In this document: positions 17,334-26,645 of the stretch, one piece after another
Layout of the letters: every line of letters begins with the position of its first letter
How positions within the stretch are numbered: the stretch's first letter is position 1
DNA from: an uncultured Clostridia bacterium
Lineage (GTDB): Bacteria > Bacillota > Clostridia > TANB77 > CAG-508
Length of the DNA stretch: 36,882 nucleotides
Assembly: GCA_947632835.1 (NCBI GenBank)
Contig: CANRQI010000004.1
Coordinates: 1-36,882, forward strand
Direction of reading: 5' to 3'
Program-made: the position numbers and the translations under genes
Notes under the pieces: generated by a model
Told to the model about the DNA's origin: nothing
Database searches by the model: none
What the model saw: the letters and a program-made list of their open reading frames with translations, nothing else

Positions 17334-17873
17334 TTATTTTCTACTAATTAATTTTGAAACTGCAAAAACAATTTTAGTTGGATTTCTTTTAGCAATCTCT
17401 TTTGAAATTGCTTTACCTCCTACCGTTATAGATGCTACTATAGCACTCAATACTATTTGAAAATTTGGAGATATACCAAATTTTTCTGTAAGTTTTAATG
17501 TTATTAAAGCACTTATAGAACCACTTAAAACTCCACATATATCGCCTATAACATCTGCACAAAAATTTGAAACTTTAGGAGAATTTCTTATTAATTTTAT
17601 TGCACCTTTTGAACCTTTTATTTTTTTAGATGCCATAGAATGAAATTCTTCTTCTTTAGCAACAGTAGTAGCTACGCCAATTAAATCAAACAATATTCCT
17701 ATAAATATTACTAATATTAAAACTATTATTGCTGATACAATATTTAAACCATTTACTGCAACATTAGATAAAAATGAAAAAAACAATGATAATAGAAAAG
17801 TAACAATTGATACAGTTATTACCCATTTTGAAGGACTATTTTTTTTATTTGATTTTGTCAATTTTTCCTCCAT
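17334..17873 (-). CDS. Multi-pass membrane protein, unknown
   Basis: The 179-residue protein has a charged N-terminus and about four hydrophobic segments (near 18-38, 42-70, 112-128, 137-150). The middle segment FHSMASKKIKGSKGAIKLIRNSPKVSNFCADVIGD is conserved in character and separates the helices. I recall similar proteins labelled as CorB/CNNM-like in clostridial genomes, but without clear motifs this is not assigned. It is 41 bases upstream of the histidine phosphatase gene. Confidence 0.6.
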   Translation of the reverse strand: MEEKLTKSNKKNSPSKWVITVSIVTFLLSLFFSFLSNVAVNGLNIVSAIIVLILVIFIGILFDLIGVATTVAKEEEFHSMASKKIKGSKGAIKLIRNSPKVSNFCADVIGDICGVLSGSISALITLKLTEKFGISPNFQIVLSAIVASITVGGKAISKEIAKRNPTKIVFAVSKLISRK

Positions 17874-17961
17874 ATAAAATAATTTCTTTTAAACTTTTTT
17901 TACATAAATAATTATTATATAAATATTACTAAAATAGTTTATTTTTAAAATAAAATAAGTT

Positions 17962-18121
17962 GGTAAAGTAATAAGTAAATTCTACGTTTTAGGTCCGGCA
18001 GAATTTCTCTGTTTTCTACTAAGCATTACTACTTAGCCGTTTCCATTTAAAGAAAACACCTTTTGGGAAAAGGAGCCGAATCACCACTTAAGTCCGTACT
18101 TTAATCCTTATTACTCCTTAC
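17962..18121. ncRNA. Candidate structured RNA
   Basis: An outer stem pairs 17962-17975 with 18107-18121 (two-base bulge), a second pairs TACG with CGTA, and inside lie several hairpins: CTAAG/CTTAG (about 18018-18035), CCTTTT-GGG-AAAAGG (about 18058-18072) and others. GC content exceeds that of the flanks. On the plus strand a short T run follows the closing stem. The strand is uncertain and I do not recognise a known riboswitch, 6S, SRP, tmRNA or RNase P signature. Confidence 0.35.
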
Positions 18122-18339
18122 TTTTTAAAAAGTAAACACCCTAGAAATTTTCTTTGAGTATATTGAAATTATTACTAGCATTTTTTGCAGTTAGAGTTTC
18201 ATTATATAAAAAATAATATATAAATTCCCTATAACCACTCAAAGCGAAGCATTACTTTATACAAAATCATGTATAAATAATCATGTATAAATTTTTACTT
18301 ATATGTTTATAAGTCTCAACGAAAAAAGGAATCAAACAT

Positions 18340-18450
18340 ATGCCATTACATCCTATCCTTAATTCTTTACTTCCTGAATACCACACAAAACTGGGCGTAA
18401 CGCGCAATATTGAGAAACTTCTTGGCAATACTTCTTTTGTAGATTTTTAG
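18340..18450 (+). CDS. Possible 36-residue small ORF
   Basis: The ORF MPLHPILNSLLPEYHTKLGV... has AAAGGA nine bases before ATG and GC-richer sequence than its flanks. It ends at TAG and is followed by a short inverted repeat. It matches nothing I recognise and could be a remnant of a longer acquired gene. Confidence 0.25.
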   Translation: MPLHPILNSLLPEYHTKLGVTRNIEKLLGNTSFVDF

Positions 18451-18648
18451 GCCTACCCTCGCAATAATTATATACACTAGAATAATGCACCAACTTTTGC
18501 TATTATATCAAAAAATTAACAAATATTCAAATTTTATAAAAATGAATATTTTATTTTTATAAATTTTATTAAAGACTTTTTAATTTAATTTTTCAATATA
18601 TATCATTTTATCTCTATTTATCTTTTCATTTCTCCATTTTATTAAATT

Positions 18649-19242
18649 TTACATTTTAGCTTTTACAATTAATCTTTTATTTTTATCAAATGTACAAGTA
18701 CATAAAGTAACTGTTTTTAAAACACCATTATTGGAAATTACTTCATTAATATCTTGCTCATTAATTTCATAAATATCATATACCATATATTTATATTCTT
18801 TTCCCTTTAAATTTTCTAATATAATTTCATCATTTATTTTTAATTTATTTAAGTTTCCAAAAAATCTATCATCAAAATAATTATGACCTATTATGCAAAT
18901 ATTACCATTATTTTCAAAATTTGTCCCTGAAAATTTACATGGCAATATTTTTAATAATTCTTCCGAATAATCATTATAAATAAAATATTCTAAATTTATT
19001 TTTGCTATTTTTAACTTACAAAAATATACATCATTAGAAATAGAATCTTTTTGAAATATAGTAGACAATCTTGCATTTAAAGTAATTACATTTGAAATAT
19101 TTTTTTCATTATTTTTTACATTCGCATCATTTAGAATATATATTATTAATATTACTATCATCATCAAAGAAAACACCAATTGTATTTTAAAAAATTTTAT
19201 TAACTTTTTATTTTTTATTTTTATATCTAATATTTGATTCAT
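18649..19242 (-). CDS. Sortase
   Basis: The 197-residue protein has an N-terminal membrane anchor (about 18-38) and a sortase barrel. The catalytic histidine is in CIIGHNYFDDRFFGNLNKLK, the cysteine in VTLCTCTF and the arginine in KNKRLIVKA. Sortases join surface proteins to peptidoglycan or pilins to each other. The class is uncertain (class D-like by the loop). I see no LPxTG-type signal in the window's surface proteins, so its substrate lies elsewhere. It follows the PiT gene by 30 bases. Confidence 0.88.
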   Translation of the reverse strand: MNQILDIKIKNKKLIKFFKIQLVFSLMMIVILIIYILNDANVKNNEKNISNVITLNARLSTIFQKDSISNDVYFCKLKIAKINLEYFIYNDYSEELLKILPCKFSGTNFENNGNICIIGHNYFDDRFFGNLNKLKINDEIILENLKGKEYKYMVYDIYEINEQDINEVISNNGVLKTVTLCTCTFDKNKRLIVKAKM

Positions 19243-19272
19243 AACAATTATTATAAATAAAATTTATTTTTT

Positions 19273-20261
19273 TTATGTATTTATTAAAATGCTTTTTAAA
19301 ACTTTTGACACTATACAAGCTATTATCAAACATACTGGAAATGTCCAAATCCACGCTTTTATAATACTTAAAAATTCATTCTTACCAAAATCTTGGCTTT
19401 TATCTGAAACTGATAAAATAGAAATAGTTTTTACATGTGTTGTACTAACAGGAAATCCGTAATATACTAGCAATAAACAAATTTAATATAGTAGCAATAT
19501 CACTAAAAATTGCTTTTTTATTATCTAATTCTATTATGTTTTTTCCTATATTTTCAACTATTTTCTTTCCACCTATTCTAACGCCAAAAGCCATAATAAT
19601 TGAAACAAAAATTACTATCCAAATATTATCTGATATAATAATATTTTTGGGTACATTTAGTCCTTTCAATGTATATAAATATAAAATAATTATACCTATA
19701 AATTTTTGCCCATCTTGTGCTCCATGTACAAAAGACATTCCAATTAAAGAAAGTATTTGATATTTTTTTATTTTCTTAATATTATTTAACTTATTTTTTA
19801 ATATTTTGCAAACTATTCTTCCTATAATATATGTACCTAATATAGACCAAATTAAACCAATACAAACATTTTTCCATTCATCAAAATTAACGAAACTTCC
19901 TAAAGCAATCGCACTTCCGAGTAAGTCCTGCCACTAACCCATGAGTTTCACTTGTAGGAATTCCAAATATACTTGCAACACTTGCAAATATTATAACTGA
20001 TAACATACTGCTAAATAATCCAATAATCCCTAGTATGCCTTTTGGAAAAATTACTACATTACTAATACAATCTGCAACTGAAATATTTATAGAACTTACA
20101 ACTACTATACCAATAAGGTTAAAAATTGAACTCAAAATAGCAGATTTTTTAAAACTTAATACTTTTGTAGAAACAACTGTAGTAATTGCATTGGGAGCAT
20201 CAGTAAAACCATTTATAAAAATTAATAAAATAATAACTATAAAAGTAATAATATTAAACAT
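19273..20261 (-). CDS. pit: PiT-family inorganic phosphate transporter with two CGG +1 shifts
   Basis: Plain reading gives three fragments. Skipping the C at 19919 and at 19459 gives one 328-residue protein, a normal length for bacterial PiT permeases. The duplicated family signatures are visible: NGFTDAPNAITTVVST, GIPTSETHGLVAGLTGSAIA, GMSFVHGAQDGQK and GFPVSTTHVKT; both CGG sites fall inside or beside the conserved signature blocks. About nine hydrophobic segments are seen. The start is the ATG eight bases after AAAGG; a GTG one codon earlier is possible. No PhoU-like partner gene is adjacent. The transporter could alternatively be a pseudogene. Confidence 0.82.
19457..19459 (-). other. CGG +1 site in PiT gene (TTA-C-GGA)
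   Basis: Unshifted reading gives CGG ATT TCC TGT TAG. Skipping the C gives IASILGFPVSTTHVKT, the canonical C-terminal PiT motif. Confidence 0.85.
19917..19919 (-). other. CGG +1 site in PiT gene (ACT-C-GGA)
   Basis: Unshifted reading runs to TAA ten codons on. Skipping the C gives GLVAGLTGSAIALGSF, the expected continuation of the PiT signature. Confidence 0.8.
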
Positions 20262-20316
20262 CACATAAACCTTTCTACTCTAATTATATTAGACTTTCAA
20301 AGGTTTATACTAAATT

Positions 20317-21018
20317 TTAAAACATCTCCTCTATTTTATTTTCAACACTCTTATAATTTGGAATATATTTTTCTATTAATTTATAAAAGTTTTTAGCATG
20401 TGTTTTATACTTCAAATGACAAAATTCATGTAAAATAATATACTTTATAATTTCTTCATTATATTTTACTATTTCAGGATTTATAATAATAATTTTATTT
20501 TCTGCATCAAATTTTGCTAATATACCTTTCATTTTACTAAAAACATAATCTTCTGGTGCCAAACCAGTCATAATTCTAGTGCTTTCCATGATTTCTTCAA
20601 TTTTTGTTTCAGCCAAACGCTTATAGAATTTTTCCAATATCAATATTATAATTTTAGTATTATCAATATTTCTATATTTTATTGGTAAATTTATTCTTAT
20701 TATTTTATTCTCCAAGTTTAATTCGGGAATATTTATCATTTTATATAAAATTTTAATACTATAATCCTCTCCCGAAACTCTAATTATTTGGTTTTCAAAA
20801 GTGGATTTTTTAGCTAAATTTAATTCTTCATATTCTTTTATTTTTTTCATAATCCATCTTTTTCTGTCTATTATAATTTGTTCTATTTTTTTTCTACTAA
20901 TATACCATGGAGCAGTTACAGCTACCTGACCATTTTGCACTGATATTGCTAGATTATTAGTAAAACCTTTATCTATTGTATATGAAATTAAACTACTTTC
21001 TTTTCTTAAAAAACCCAT
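20317..21018 (-). CDS. YgjP-like zinc metallopeptidase
   Basis: This 233-residue protein has the zinc motif ILHEFCHLKYKTH with the downstream NFYKLIEKYIPNYK, as in the YgjP/WLM group. The N-terminal beta-rich half (ISYTIDKGFTNNLAISVQ, VTAPWYISRKKIEQII) is also typical. The start is the ATG of MGFLRKESS because GGAGG lies eight bases before it; the frame is open seven codons more without a Shine-Dalgarno. The substrate is unknown for the family. Confidence 0.87.
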   Translation of the reverse strand: MGFLRKESSLISYTIDKGFTNNLAISVQNGQVAVTAPWYISRKKIEQIIIDRKRWIMKKIKEYEELNLAKKSTFENQIIRVSGEDYSIKILYKMINIPELNLENKIIRINLPIKYRNIDNTKIIILILEKFYKRLAETKIEEIMESTRIMTGLAPEDYVFSKMKGILAKFDAENKIIIINPEIVKYNEEIIKYIILHEFCHLKYKTHAKNFYKLIEKYIPNYKSVENKIEEMF

Positions 21019-21170
21019 TTGTAAAACCTCCATAATCAAAATTTTGTTTTCTGAACTTCTGTTCGTGTGATTATTTTATATCTAAAACATGTGTTTGTCA
21101 ATAACTTTTTTAAAATTTAAGTTTTATTTTTTGTATTTCTTTATTATTAAACTACAAGAAATATACGTTT

Positions 21171-21304
21171 CAATAAGTTTTAATATATTTTTTTAAGTTA
21201 TTCTCCCCATTTAAGAAAATGTAATTCACTAAAGTTCATAACATTTTCTAAAATGGTCCCCACAAACCATAACTTAAAAAAATATATTAAAACTTTACTT
21301 ATTG
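21171..21304. repeat. Hairpin element D
   Basis: The arms CAATAAG...TTAAGTTAT and their complement (ATAACTTAA...CTTATTG) form a near-perfect long hairpin. Inside are TTCTCCCCAT and GGTCCCCAC boxes and a small stem AGAAAATGT/ACATTTTCT. The boxes are shared with elements A, C and E. The rest of 21019-21444 is AT-rich and holds only the terminator at 21336. Confidence 0.8.
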
Positions 21305-21335
21305 CATTTTACAAAAAGCATCAAAACATAAATTA

Positions 21336-21370
21336 AAAAAATCGTACAGGTTTTATCCCATACGATTTTT
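21336..21370 (-). terminator. Terminator of the secreted surface protein gene
   Basis: AAAATCGTA and TACGATTTT arms surround a 14-base loop; on the minus strand the stem is followed by a T run. It lies 75 bases past the stop codon. Confidence 0.7.
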
Positions 21371-21444
21371 GTAAATTAAAAATTTATAAATTAAAGGAAT
21401 CCAAGCATCAAATATGAGCTCAAATTATCCTCTAATAGCAACTT

Positions 21445-23577
21445 TTACTCACCTTTTAATATTTCTATTGTTGATGAATCATTACTCTTTAATAACATAC
21501 TTTCATTAGCAACATCATCTAAGAAATGAACTGTATTATTTGTTCCATTATAAACAATGTATCTATTTCCATTAGCTGTTAATTTAGTATTTTTTAGTAT
21601 TAATGTACTTTCAGCATAAGGATCATTTACACCCATTCCAATACATTCATTAGTTTGACCAGCAAGTAAATCATAAGTTACATACGCATTTGCTATTACT
21701 TCTGAATCAATTAATTCTAAAGTACTCTTTCCGTGAGTATGAATTCCACTTGCACCCTCAATCTTCATGTTTTCACAAGTTAATTCAGCATTCTCAACAT
21801 AAACTGCACTATCTTTATATTTTGATGATGGTCCTACAAATCCGCTTTCATTCGAAATAGTTCCATTTTTTATAGTTACTTTACTATTATCTAATATTTT
21901 TACAACTGTTTCATCTGAATCATTTTTATTTGATTTCTTAATTTTAGCACCATTTAAATCAATCTCAACATCTTTACATTTTATTGATAAAGGCGTATCA
22001 AATGTGTATCCTTCTCCAGCATAACCTTTCAAAATTATTTTTGAAATAAATTCATACGAACAGCATTTTGTTATTACAGCTTGATCGTTCGTAACAACTT
22101 CAACATATCCTTTATCTCTTGAAGCATTTTCACTTTCTACTGGTAAATTTTCAATTTTTGCATTTGATTCAATATCTTTAGCGTATATTTCACCACTATT
22201 TTTGATGTTTGCTTGACCTATTTTGTTAACTCTTATTACACCATGATTTTCAATTTCTGTACCCATTATTTTTCCATTTAATTCAAGAGTTACACCTTCT
22301 GGAATAACTACTTTATTTAAGAAACTGATACCAAAGTCTAATTTAACATCATTTCCTGCAGCTAATACTTCTGTTACACTTCCATCTCTTTTGTTTTGGC
22401 ATTTTTTACAAGTTCCTTCAAAAACTTTCGTCTCATTTGTTACACCATCACTAAAGTTTAATGTGTCCTTTGATTTCTGTGTCCAATTATAAGTACATGC
22501 TTCAGGAACACTCACTTCCTCACAATCTTTATGAACACATTTTAATGTGTGATTGTCTTCACCTGGATTAGCTACTACACCACTAAAATCATGTCCTAAA
22601 GCAGGAATAGTTACATTTTGTGTTTTACCACAATCAGCACATTTTTGTGTTTTTGCTCCTTCCTCTGTACATGTTGCTTCTTTAGTTATTGCTTGGTCTT
22701 CCCATTTATGTTCTGTTGTTTTTACTGTTTTTGATTCTTCTAATGTCTTTCCACATACTGAACATTTTACTTCTTGTGTCCAGCCTGTTTCTGTACATGT
22801 TGCTGTTTTTGCTTCTTTTGTTACTTTTCCTTTATGTGCTACTACTGGTAATACTTTTTCTTCTAATACTTCTCCACATGTTCCACATACTACTTTTCTA
22901 CTTCCTGTTGCTGTGCATGTTGCCGCTTTTACTTGTTCTTTTCTTTCATGCATTACATGTGCTCTTTGTTCTTTTCCTGATGCTACAAATAATTGGTAAT
23001 GCTCTAATCCTGCTTCCCAATTTTTTCCAAATGTTGCTTTTAAATCTGAATATGAATTTACATAGCAATGTACATTGTACCAATCACATGCTTGTCTTCC
23101 TTCTTTTACTCCACATAATGCATAATGTACATATACTTTTGCATTATCTGTTCCATATGCTTTATCTACATCTTTGTTTGCTTTTCTGTAATATCCCATA
23201 TTATATAATGGGCTTCCACTTCTTCCTTCTTGCAAACCAAATACATTGAAATGTTCATATGCTCCTTCATAACCTTGTGCTCCATATGCATTTTGTAAGT
23301 CCGCATTTGATGCTATATAATATTTTATATCAAATATTGGACTTGCTTCTCTTCCTTCCTTAATTCCATATGTTAAGAAATGTTCATATGCTGCAGCTTC
23401 ATCATTTCCAAATGCAGCTTTTAAATCAGCATATTTGTTTAGGTAATATGTACCATCAAAAACTACTGCTTTAACATCTGCTTCTGTTGCTGCTTGTGTT
23501 TTTACACTAAATACTGCGAATATTGCTAGCATTAGTATTAGTGTCAAAATTACTTTTTTCAAAGTTTGTTTGTTCAT
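21445..23577 (-). CDS. Large secreted surface protein: YYL repeats, CxxC repeats, beta-helix
   Basis: The 710-residue protein has a signal peptide (MNKQTLKKVILTLILMLAI...VKTQAA, about 1-29). Four units of about 45 residues follow (YYLNKYADLKAAFG...YEHFLTYGIKEGR pattern, about 40-210). Next come three to four CxxC-containing units (CGTCGEVLEE, CSVCGKTLEE, CADCGKTQNV, about 218-345), a form common in gut Bacillota surface proteins. The last half shows short parallel beta-helix rungs (VEIDLNGAKIKKSN, VTIKNGTISNES, STLELIDSEV). No LPxTG or anchor is visible at the C-terminus. GGGAGG lies 11 bases before ATG. The repeat at 23649 lies upstream. The function is unknown; adhesion or carbohydrate binding is plausible. 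Confidence 0.85.
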   Translation of the reverse strand: MNKQTLKKVILTLILMLAIFAVFSVKTQAATEADVKAVVFDGTYYLNKYADLKAAFGNDEAAAYEHFLTYGIKEGREASPIFDIKYYIASNADLQNAYGAQGYEGAYEHFNVFGLQEGRSGSPLYNMGYYRKANKDVDKAYGTDNAKVYVHYALCGVKEGRQACDWYNVHCYVNSYSDLKATFGKNWEAGLEHYQLFVASGKEQRAHVMHERKEQVKAATCTATGSRKVVCGTCGEVLEEKVLPVVAHKGKVTKEAKTATCTETGWTQEVKCSVCGKTLEESKTVKTTEHKWEDQAITKEATCTEEGAKTQKCADCGKTQNVTIPALGHDFSGVVANPGEDNHTLKCVHKDCEEVSVPEACTYNWTQKSKDTLNFSDGVTNETKVFEGTCKKCQNKRDGSVTEVLAAGNDVKLDFGISFLNKVVIPEGVTLELNGKIMGTEIENHGVIRVNKIGQANIKNSGEIYAKDIESNAKIENLPVESENASRDKGYVEVVTNDQAVITKCCSYEFISKIILKGYAGEGYTFDTPLSIKCKDVEIDLNGAKIKKSNKNDSDETVVKILDNSKVTIKNGTISNESGFVGPSSKYKDSAVYVENAELTCENMKIEGASGIHTHGKSTLELIDSEVIANAYVTYDLLAGQTNECIGMGVNDPYAESTLILKNTKLTANGNRYIVYNGTNNTVHFLDDVANESMLLKSNDSSTIEILKGE

Positions 23578-23627
23578 AATTTTTAATTCCTCCCTTTTGA
23601 TATTATAAACTTTTATTTAACGGTTTC

Positions 23628-23656
23628 ATTATACAAGATTTTGCAAGGGTATTTAA
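23628..23656 (-). promoter_or_regulatory. Putative promoter of the secreted surface protein
   Basis: On the minus strand TATAAT (23628-23633) lies 50 bases before the ATG. The matching -35 at 23651-23656 (TTAAAT) is weak and falls inside the repeated segment, with the poly-A tract further upstream where an UP element would be. Confidence 0.5.
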
Positions 23657-23893
23657 ACACTTTGTGAACGTAAGTCGTTTTTTTTTTTTTTTTTTATGTA
23701 AACTAATAATTCATGTAAGTGCTTATAATACAGTAAATATTTTTTTGATATATTTTTAATTATATAAACTATAATTTATACATTTTCAGCTAATTTCAAT
23801 TGATTTATGATTTTCTATATCTCATTTATATTTATGTAAATCTTAAGATAAAAAAATTAGCGAGTTAAAAATATTTTTCTAACTCACTAATTT
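23649..23893 (-). repeat. Direct repeat copy 2: poly-T upstream region
   Basis: This is the second copy of 1-250. The T run here is 18 bases (23678-23695) against 16 in copy 1. Identity is near complete for about 110 bases, then drifts, and both end in a terminator for the preceding minus-strand gene. Confidence 0.88.
23851..23893 (-). terminator. Terminator of the phosphohydrolase gene
   Basis: Arms AATTAGCGAGTTA and TAACTCACTAATT (one mismatch) with a T run on the minus strand; it starts directly after the stop codon. Confidence 0.8.
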
Positions 23894-23894
23894 T

Positions 23895-24596
23895 TTATTT
23901 ATCTAATTCAACTAAATCAAATTGTGTATAATCTGAACTTACAAGCTTAAAATCAATTCCATCATATAATCCTTCTATTGCTTCTTTATGTGATTCGCCA
24001 TGCAAATGACCATAAAAACATCTTTTTACATTGTATTTTTTCATAAGCTTTATAAAGTCTATCTCCTCTGGCACCTCTTCTTTATAGAATGGTGGATAAT
24101 GCATAAATACCACTATTTCTTTATCATTTCCAAAATTTTTAATTCCATCTTTTATAGAAATTTCTAACCTTTCATTTTCTCTTTTTTGAATCTTATAATT
24201 TTCAGTTGTTTTTGAATTTAACCATCCCCTAGTTCCAACTATAATTTTATTTTCTATACAATAACTGTTATTATGCAAAAAATTAATATTCTTAAAATTA
24301 TTTTCATCTAAATACTTTTTCATATTTGTTATTGTAGTCCACCAATAATCATGATTTCCTTTTAGTAAAATTTTATAGCCTGGCAAACTATTTAAGTATT
24401 CAAAATCCTTATAAGTTTCTTCAAGGTGCATTGCCCAAGAAAAATCTCCTGGAATTATTACGGTATCACTTATTTTTACTTTTTTCATCCAATTATTTTT
24501 TATTTTCTCATCATGATTTTCCCAATTATCTCCAAATATATCCATAGGTTTATTTGTTGAAAACGATAAATGCAAATCTCCTATTATATAAATCAT
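23895..24596 (-). CDS. Calcineurin-like predicted phosphohydrolase
   Basis: The 233-residue metallophosphoesterase shows the five metal motifs: GDLHLSF, PGDFSW, GNHDYWW, VFMHYPP and GHLHGE. The arrangement with FGDNWENHDEKIKNNW and GTRGW resembles the COG1768 phosphohydrolase group of Bacillota. The substrate is unknown. It lies 22 bases downstream of tsaD and probably shares its transcript. Confidence 0.9.
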   Translation of the reverse strand: MIYIIGDLHLSFSTNKPMDIFGDNWENHDEKIKNNWMKKVKISDTVIIPGDFSWAMHLEETYKDFEYLNSLPGYKILLKGNHDYWWTTITNMKKYLDENNFKNINFLHNNSYCIENKIIVGTRGWLNSKTTENYKIQKRENERLEISIKDGIKNFGNDKEIVVFMHYPPFYKEEVPEEIDFIKLMKKYNVKRCFYGHLHGESHKEAIEGLYDGIDFKLVSSDYTQFDLVELDK

Positions 24597-24618
24597 CTAC
24601 TATTCCCTTCATAAAATA

Positions 24619-25609
24619 TTATAATTTTAAATTTGGAACTGCATTTAAACTTAAATCTGCAAATTTATTTTTTATAAAGTCATAATATCCACTACTAGCT
24701 ATCATTGCTGCATTATCTGTACATAAGATTCCCTCTGGATAATAAATTTTTATTCCTGTAGTAACTGCAAATTCATCAAAACTATTTCTTATATACGAAT
24801 TTCTTGAAACCCCACCTGCAAGAACAATTTTATCTGCTTTAAATTCCTTTACAGCTTTTTCAACATTATGTATAATCATTTCTGTAACAGATTTCTCAAA
24901 ACTTGCACATAAATCTGCTTTATTAATATTAGAATCTTTATGATTTAAATTTATTACTGCAGTTTTAATCCCACTAAAACTAAAGTCATATCCATCAAAA
25001 TGTGTTAATGGTAATTTTATATTAGCTTCTCCCTCTTTTGCTAAACTGTCTACTTTAGGACCACCTGGATATCCGAAGTCCCACAACTCTAGCAACTTTA
25101 TCAAAAGCTTCACCAATTGCATCATCACGAGTTTTTCCAATAATTTCACACTCATTATAATCTATAACATTAACTAAATATGTATGTCCACCTGATATTA
25201 TCAAACATAAAAAAGGTGGTTTTAAATCTTTATGAGTTATGAAATTAGCTGAAATATGTCCATTTATATGATTTACAGCAATCAAAGGTTTATTAGTAGC
25301 AAAACTTAAAGCTTTAGCATAAGAAACTCCTACTAATAATGCTCCTACTAAACCCGGTCCTTGCGTTACTGCAATCCCATCTATCATATTTAATGTTATA
25401 TTTGCCTCACGCAAAGCTTCCTTCATAATTAAATTTATAACTTCTGTATGACATCTCGAAGCAATCTCTGGCACTACTCCACCATACTCTTCGTGGATTT
25501 TTATTTGAGAATTTATAATGTTTGACAAAACTTCTCTTCCATTTTTAACAATTGCAATAGAAGTTTCATCACAACTACTTTCAATTCCCATAATATATAT
25601 ATCTTTCAC
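24619..25609 (-). CDS. tsaD: t6A transferase TsaD with one CGG +1 shift
   Basis: TsaD transfers threonylcarbamoyl to tRNA A37 with TsaB and TsaE, both encoded in this window. Plain reading breaks after Leu178. Skipping the C at 25075 gives 329 residues, the usual size. Hallmarks are [12 protein letters not shown], the metal-binding [48 protein letters not shown] (joined across the shift) and [10 protein letters not shown]. The start chosen is GTG ([13 protein letters not shown]) with AAAGG eight bases before it. tsaD is essential in most bacteria and no second copy is in view, so a true null would be surprising. Confidence 0.88.
25073..25075 (-). other. CGG +1 site in tsaD (CTT-C-GGA)
   Basis: Unshifted reading ends at CGG ATA TCC AGG TGG TCC TAA. 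Skipping the C restores [14 protein letters not shown], an almost invariant TsaD block, so the position of the extra base is fixed by homology. Confidence 0.88.
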
Positions 25610-25622
25610 TATATTTTCCTTT

Positions 25623-26339
25623 CTACCAAAATAAACCAAACACTTTAAATGCAAGTACATTCAACCAATATAATACAAAATTTATTACTGGAGCAACTAT
25701 CTCAGAAAGTAAACCTGTTATCCAAAATATCATAAAAATAAGATATATTATTTGCATATTATTATCTAACCATTGTTTAACACTATAAGGTAAAATTTTT
25801 CTAAATATCTTTGAACCATCTAATGGTGGTATTGGAATAAGATTAAAAACTCCAAGACCTACATTTATTACAACAATATAATTTACAATTGTAAGAACTA
25901 AAATTGAAACATTCGTATAAAATCTTAAAGCATAATATATAAATGTAAATATAATAGCTAATATAAAATTCATTAATGGACCTGCAAAAGATACAATCGC
26001 TTCACAGGTTTCTATAGATTTATTACTATTAAAATTATACGGATTTATTTCTACTGGTTTACCCCAACCAATATGAGCAAACAATAACAAAGTAATTCCA
26101 ACAGGATCAATATGACTCGCTGGATTTAAAGTTAACCTTCCCTGCGCTCTAGGTGTCGTATCACCTAATCTATCTGCTGCAAACGCATGAGCAAATTCAT
26201 GAAAAGTCATTGCAATAATAACTCCTGGAATAGTTAATAATAGTTCTTTAAATTCTCCACTTAAAAGCAAAGAAAACAGTATGCAAAACAATAAAATCAT
26301 TATAATTGTTTTTCTATCAATTCTACCAAAATTAAACAT
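25623..26339 (-). CDS. Site-2 protease (M50) family membrane peptidase
   Basis: The 238-residue membrane protein has the zinc motif HEFAH at residues 47-51 within a helix, [23 protein letters not shown] typical of the short bacterial M50 group, and the third metal ligand in [12 protein letters not shown]. About five membrane segments are seen. It lacks PDZ and CBS domains, as usual for this group. It ends 13 bases before the tsaD start. Its substrate is unknown. Confidence 0.9.
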   Translation of the reverse strand: MFNFGRIDRKTIIMILLFCILFSLLLSGEFKELLLTIPGVIIAMTFHEFAHAFAADRLGDTTPRAQGRLTLNPASHIDPVGITLLLFAHIGWGKPVEINPYNFNSNKSIETCEAIVSFAGPLMNFILAIIFTFIYYALRFYTNVSILVLTIVNYIVVINVGLGVFNLIPIPPLDGSKIFRKILPYSVKQWLDNNMQIIYLIFMIFWITGLLSEIVAPVINFVLYWLNVLAFKVFGLFW

Positions 26340-26437
26340 TAAGCATATCCTCCAAAATTTTTCCTCTGAATTTTACATAAACAAATCTTGTTCTTTTATA
26401 ATAACACAATTATTAAGCTTTATCAATAACCTAATAA

Positions 26438-26645
26438 TTTAAGTTTCGGTGCTTTCTATTTAATATTAAAATTATAAAAAGTATATGTTTTATGAAGTTG
26501 TTTCGTGGGGACCGGCTAGCTACAGTCTGTTAAATTTTATGTTCCACAGAATTTTAAAATTTTACAGACTGTGCGTTGTTGGGAGAACGAATAAAACATA
26601 TAGTTTTTATACTTTTTTAATATTTAAAAAACACCAAACTTAAAT
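26438..26645. repeat. Hairpin element A (full form)
   Basis: The terminal inverted repeats are TTTAAGTTTCGGTG at 26438 and CACCAAACTTAAA at the right end. Inside, AGTATATGTTTTAT faces ATAAAACATATAG, GTGGGGACC and TTGGGAGAA boxes flank the centre, and the core is a palindrome built on ACAGTCTGT. It touches the stop codon of the ABC permease gene. Apart from this, 26340-26437 has no gene. Confidence 0.85.

Larger units (their letters stand above)
17874..18648. other. Non-coding stretch of 775 bases
   Basis: Between the membrane protein gene and the sortase gene I find no convincing minus-strand ORF. The stretch holds a GC-richer, strongly folded segment (17962-18121), a possible 36-codon plus-strand ORF (18340-18450) with a GC-richer flank, and otherwise AT-rich sequence with short repeats such as catgtataaat at about 18268 and 18282. 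Confidence 0.6.

Noticed and set aside
17962..18121. Known RNA class (M-box, c-di-AMP or T-box)
   Set aside because: Short matches such as GCCGAATC or GGCTCC occur, but the conserved cores of these classes are missing.
18649..19242. Sortase acting on the window's own surface proteins
   Set aside because: None of the surface proteins ends with an LPxTG-type signal, hydrophobic segment and basic tail.
22689..23249. 186-codon plus-strand ORF, and the 201-codon one at 35113
   Set aside because: Both are antisense shadows of repeats in surface protein genes; their leucine/histidine-rich composition is an artefact of the complement.
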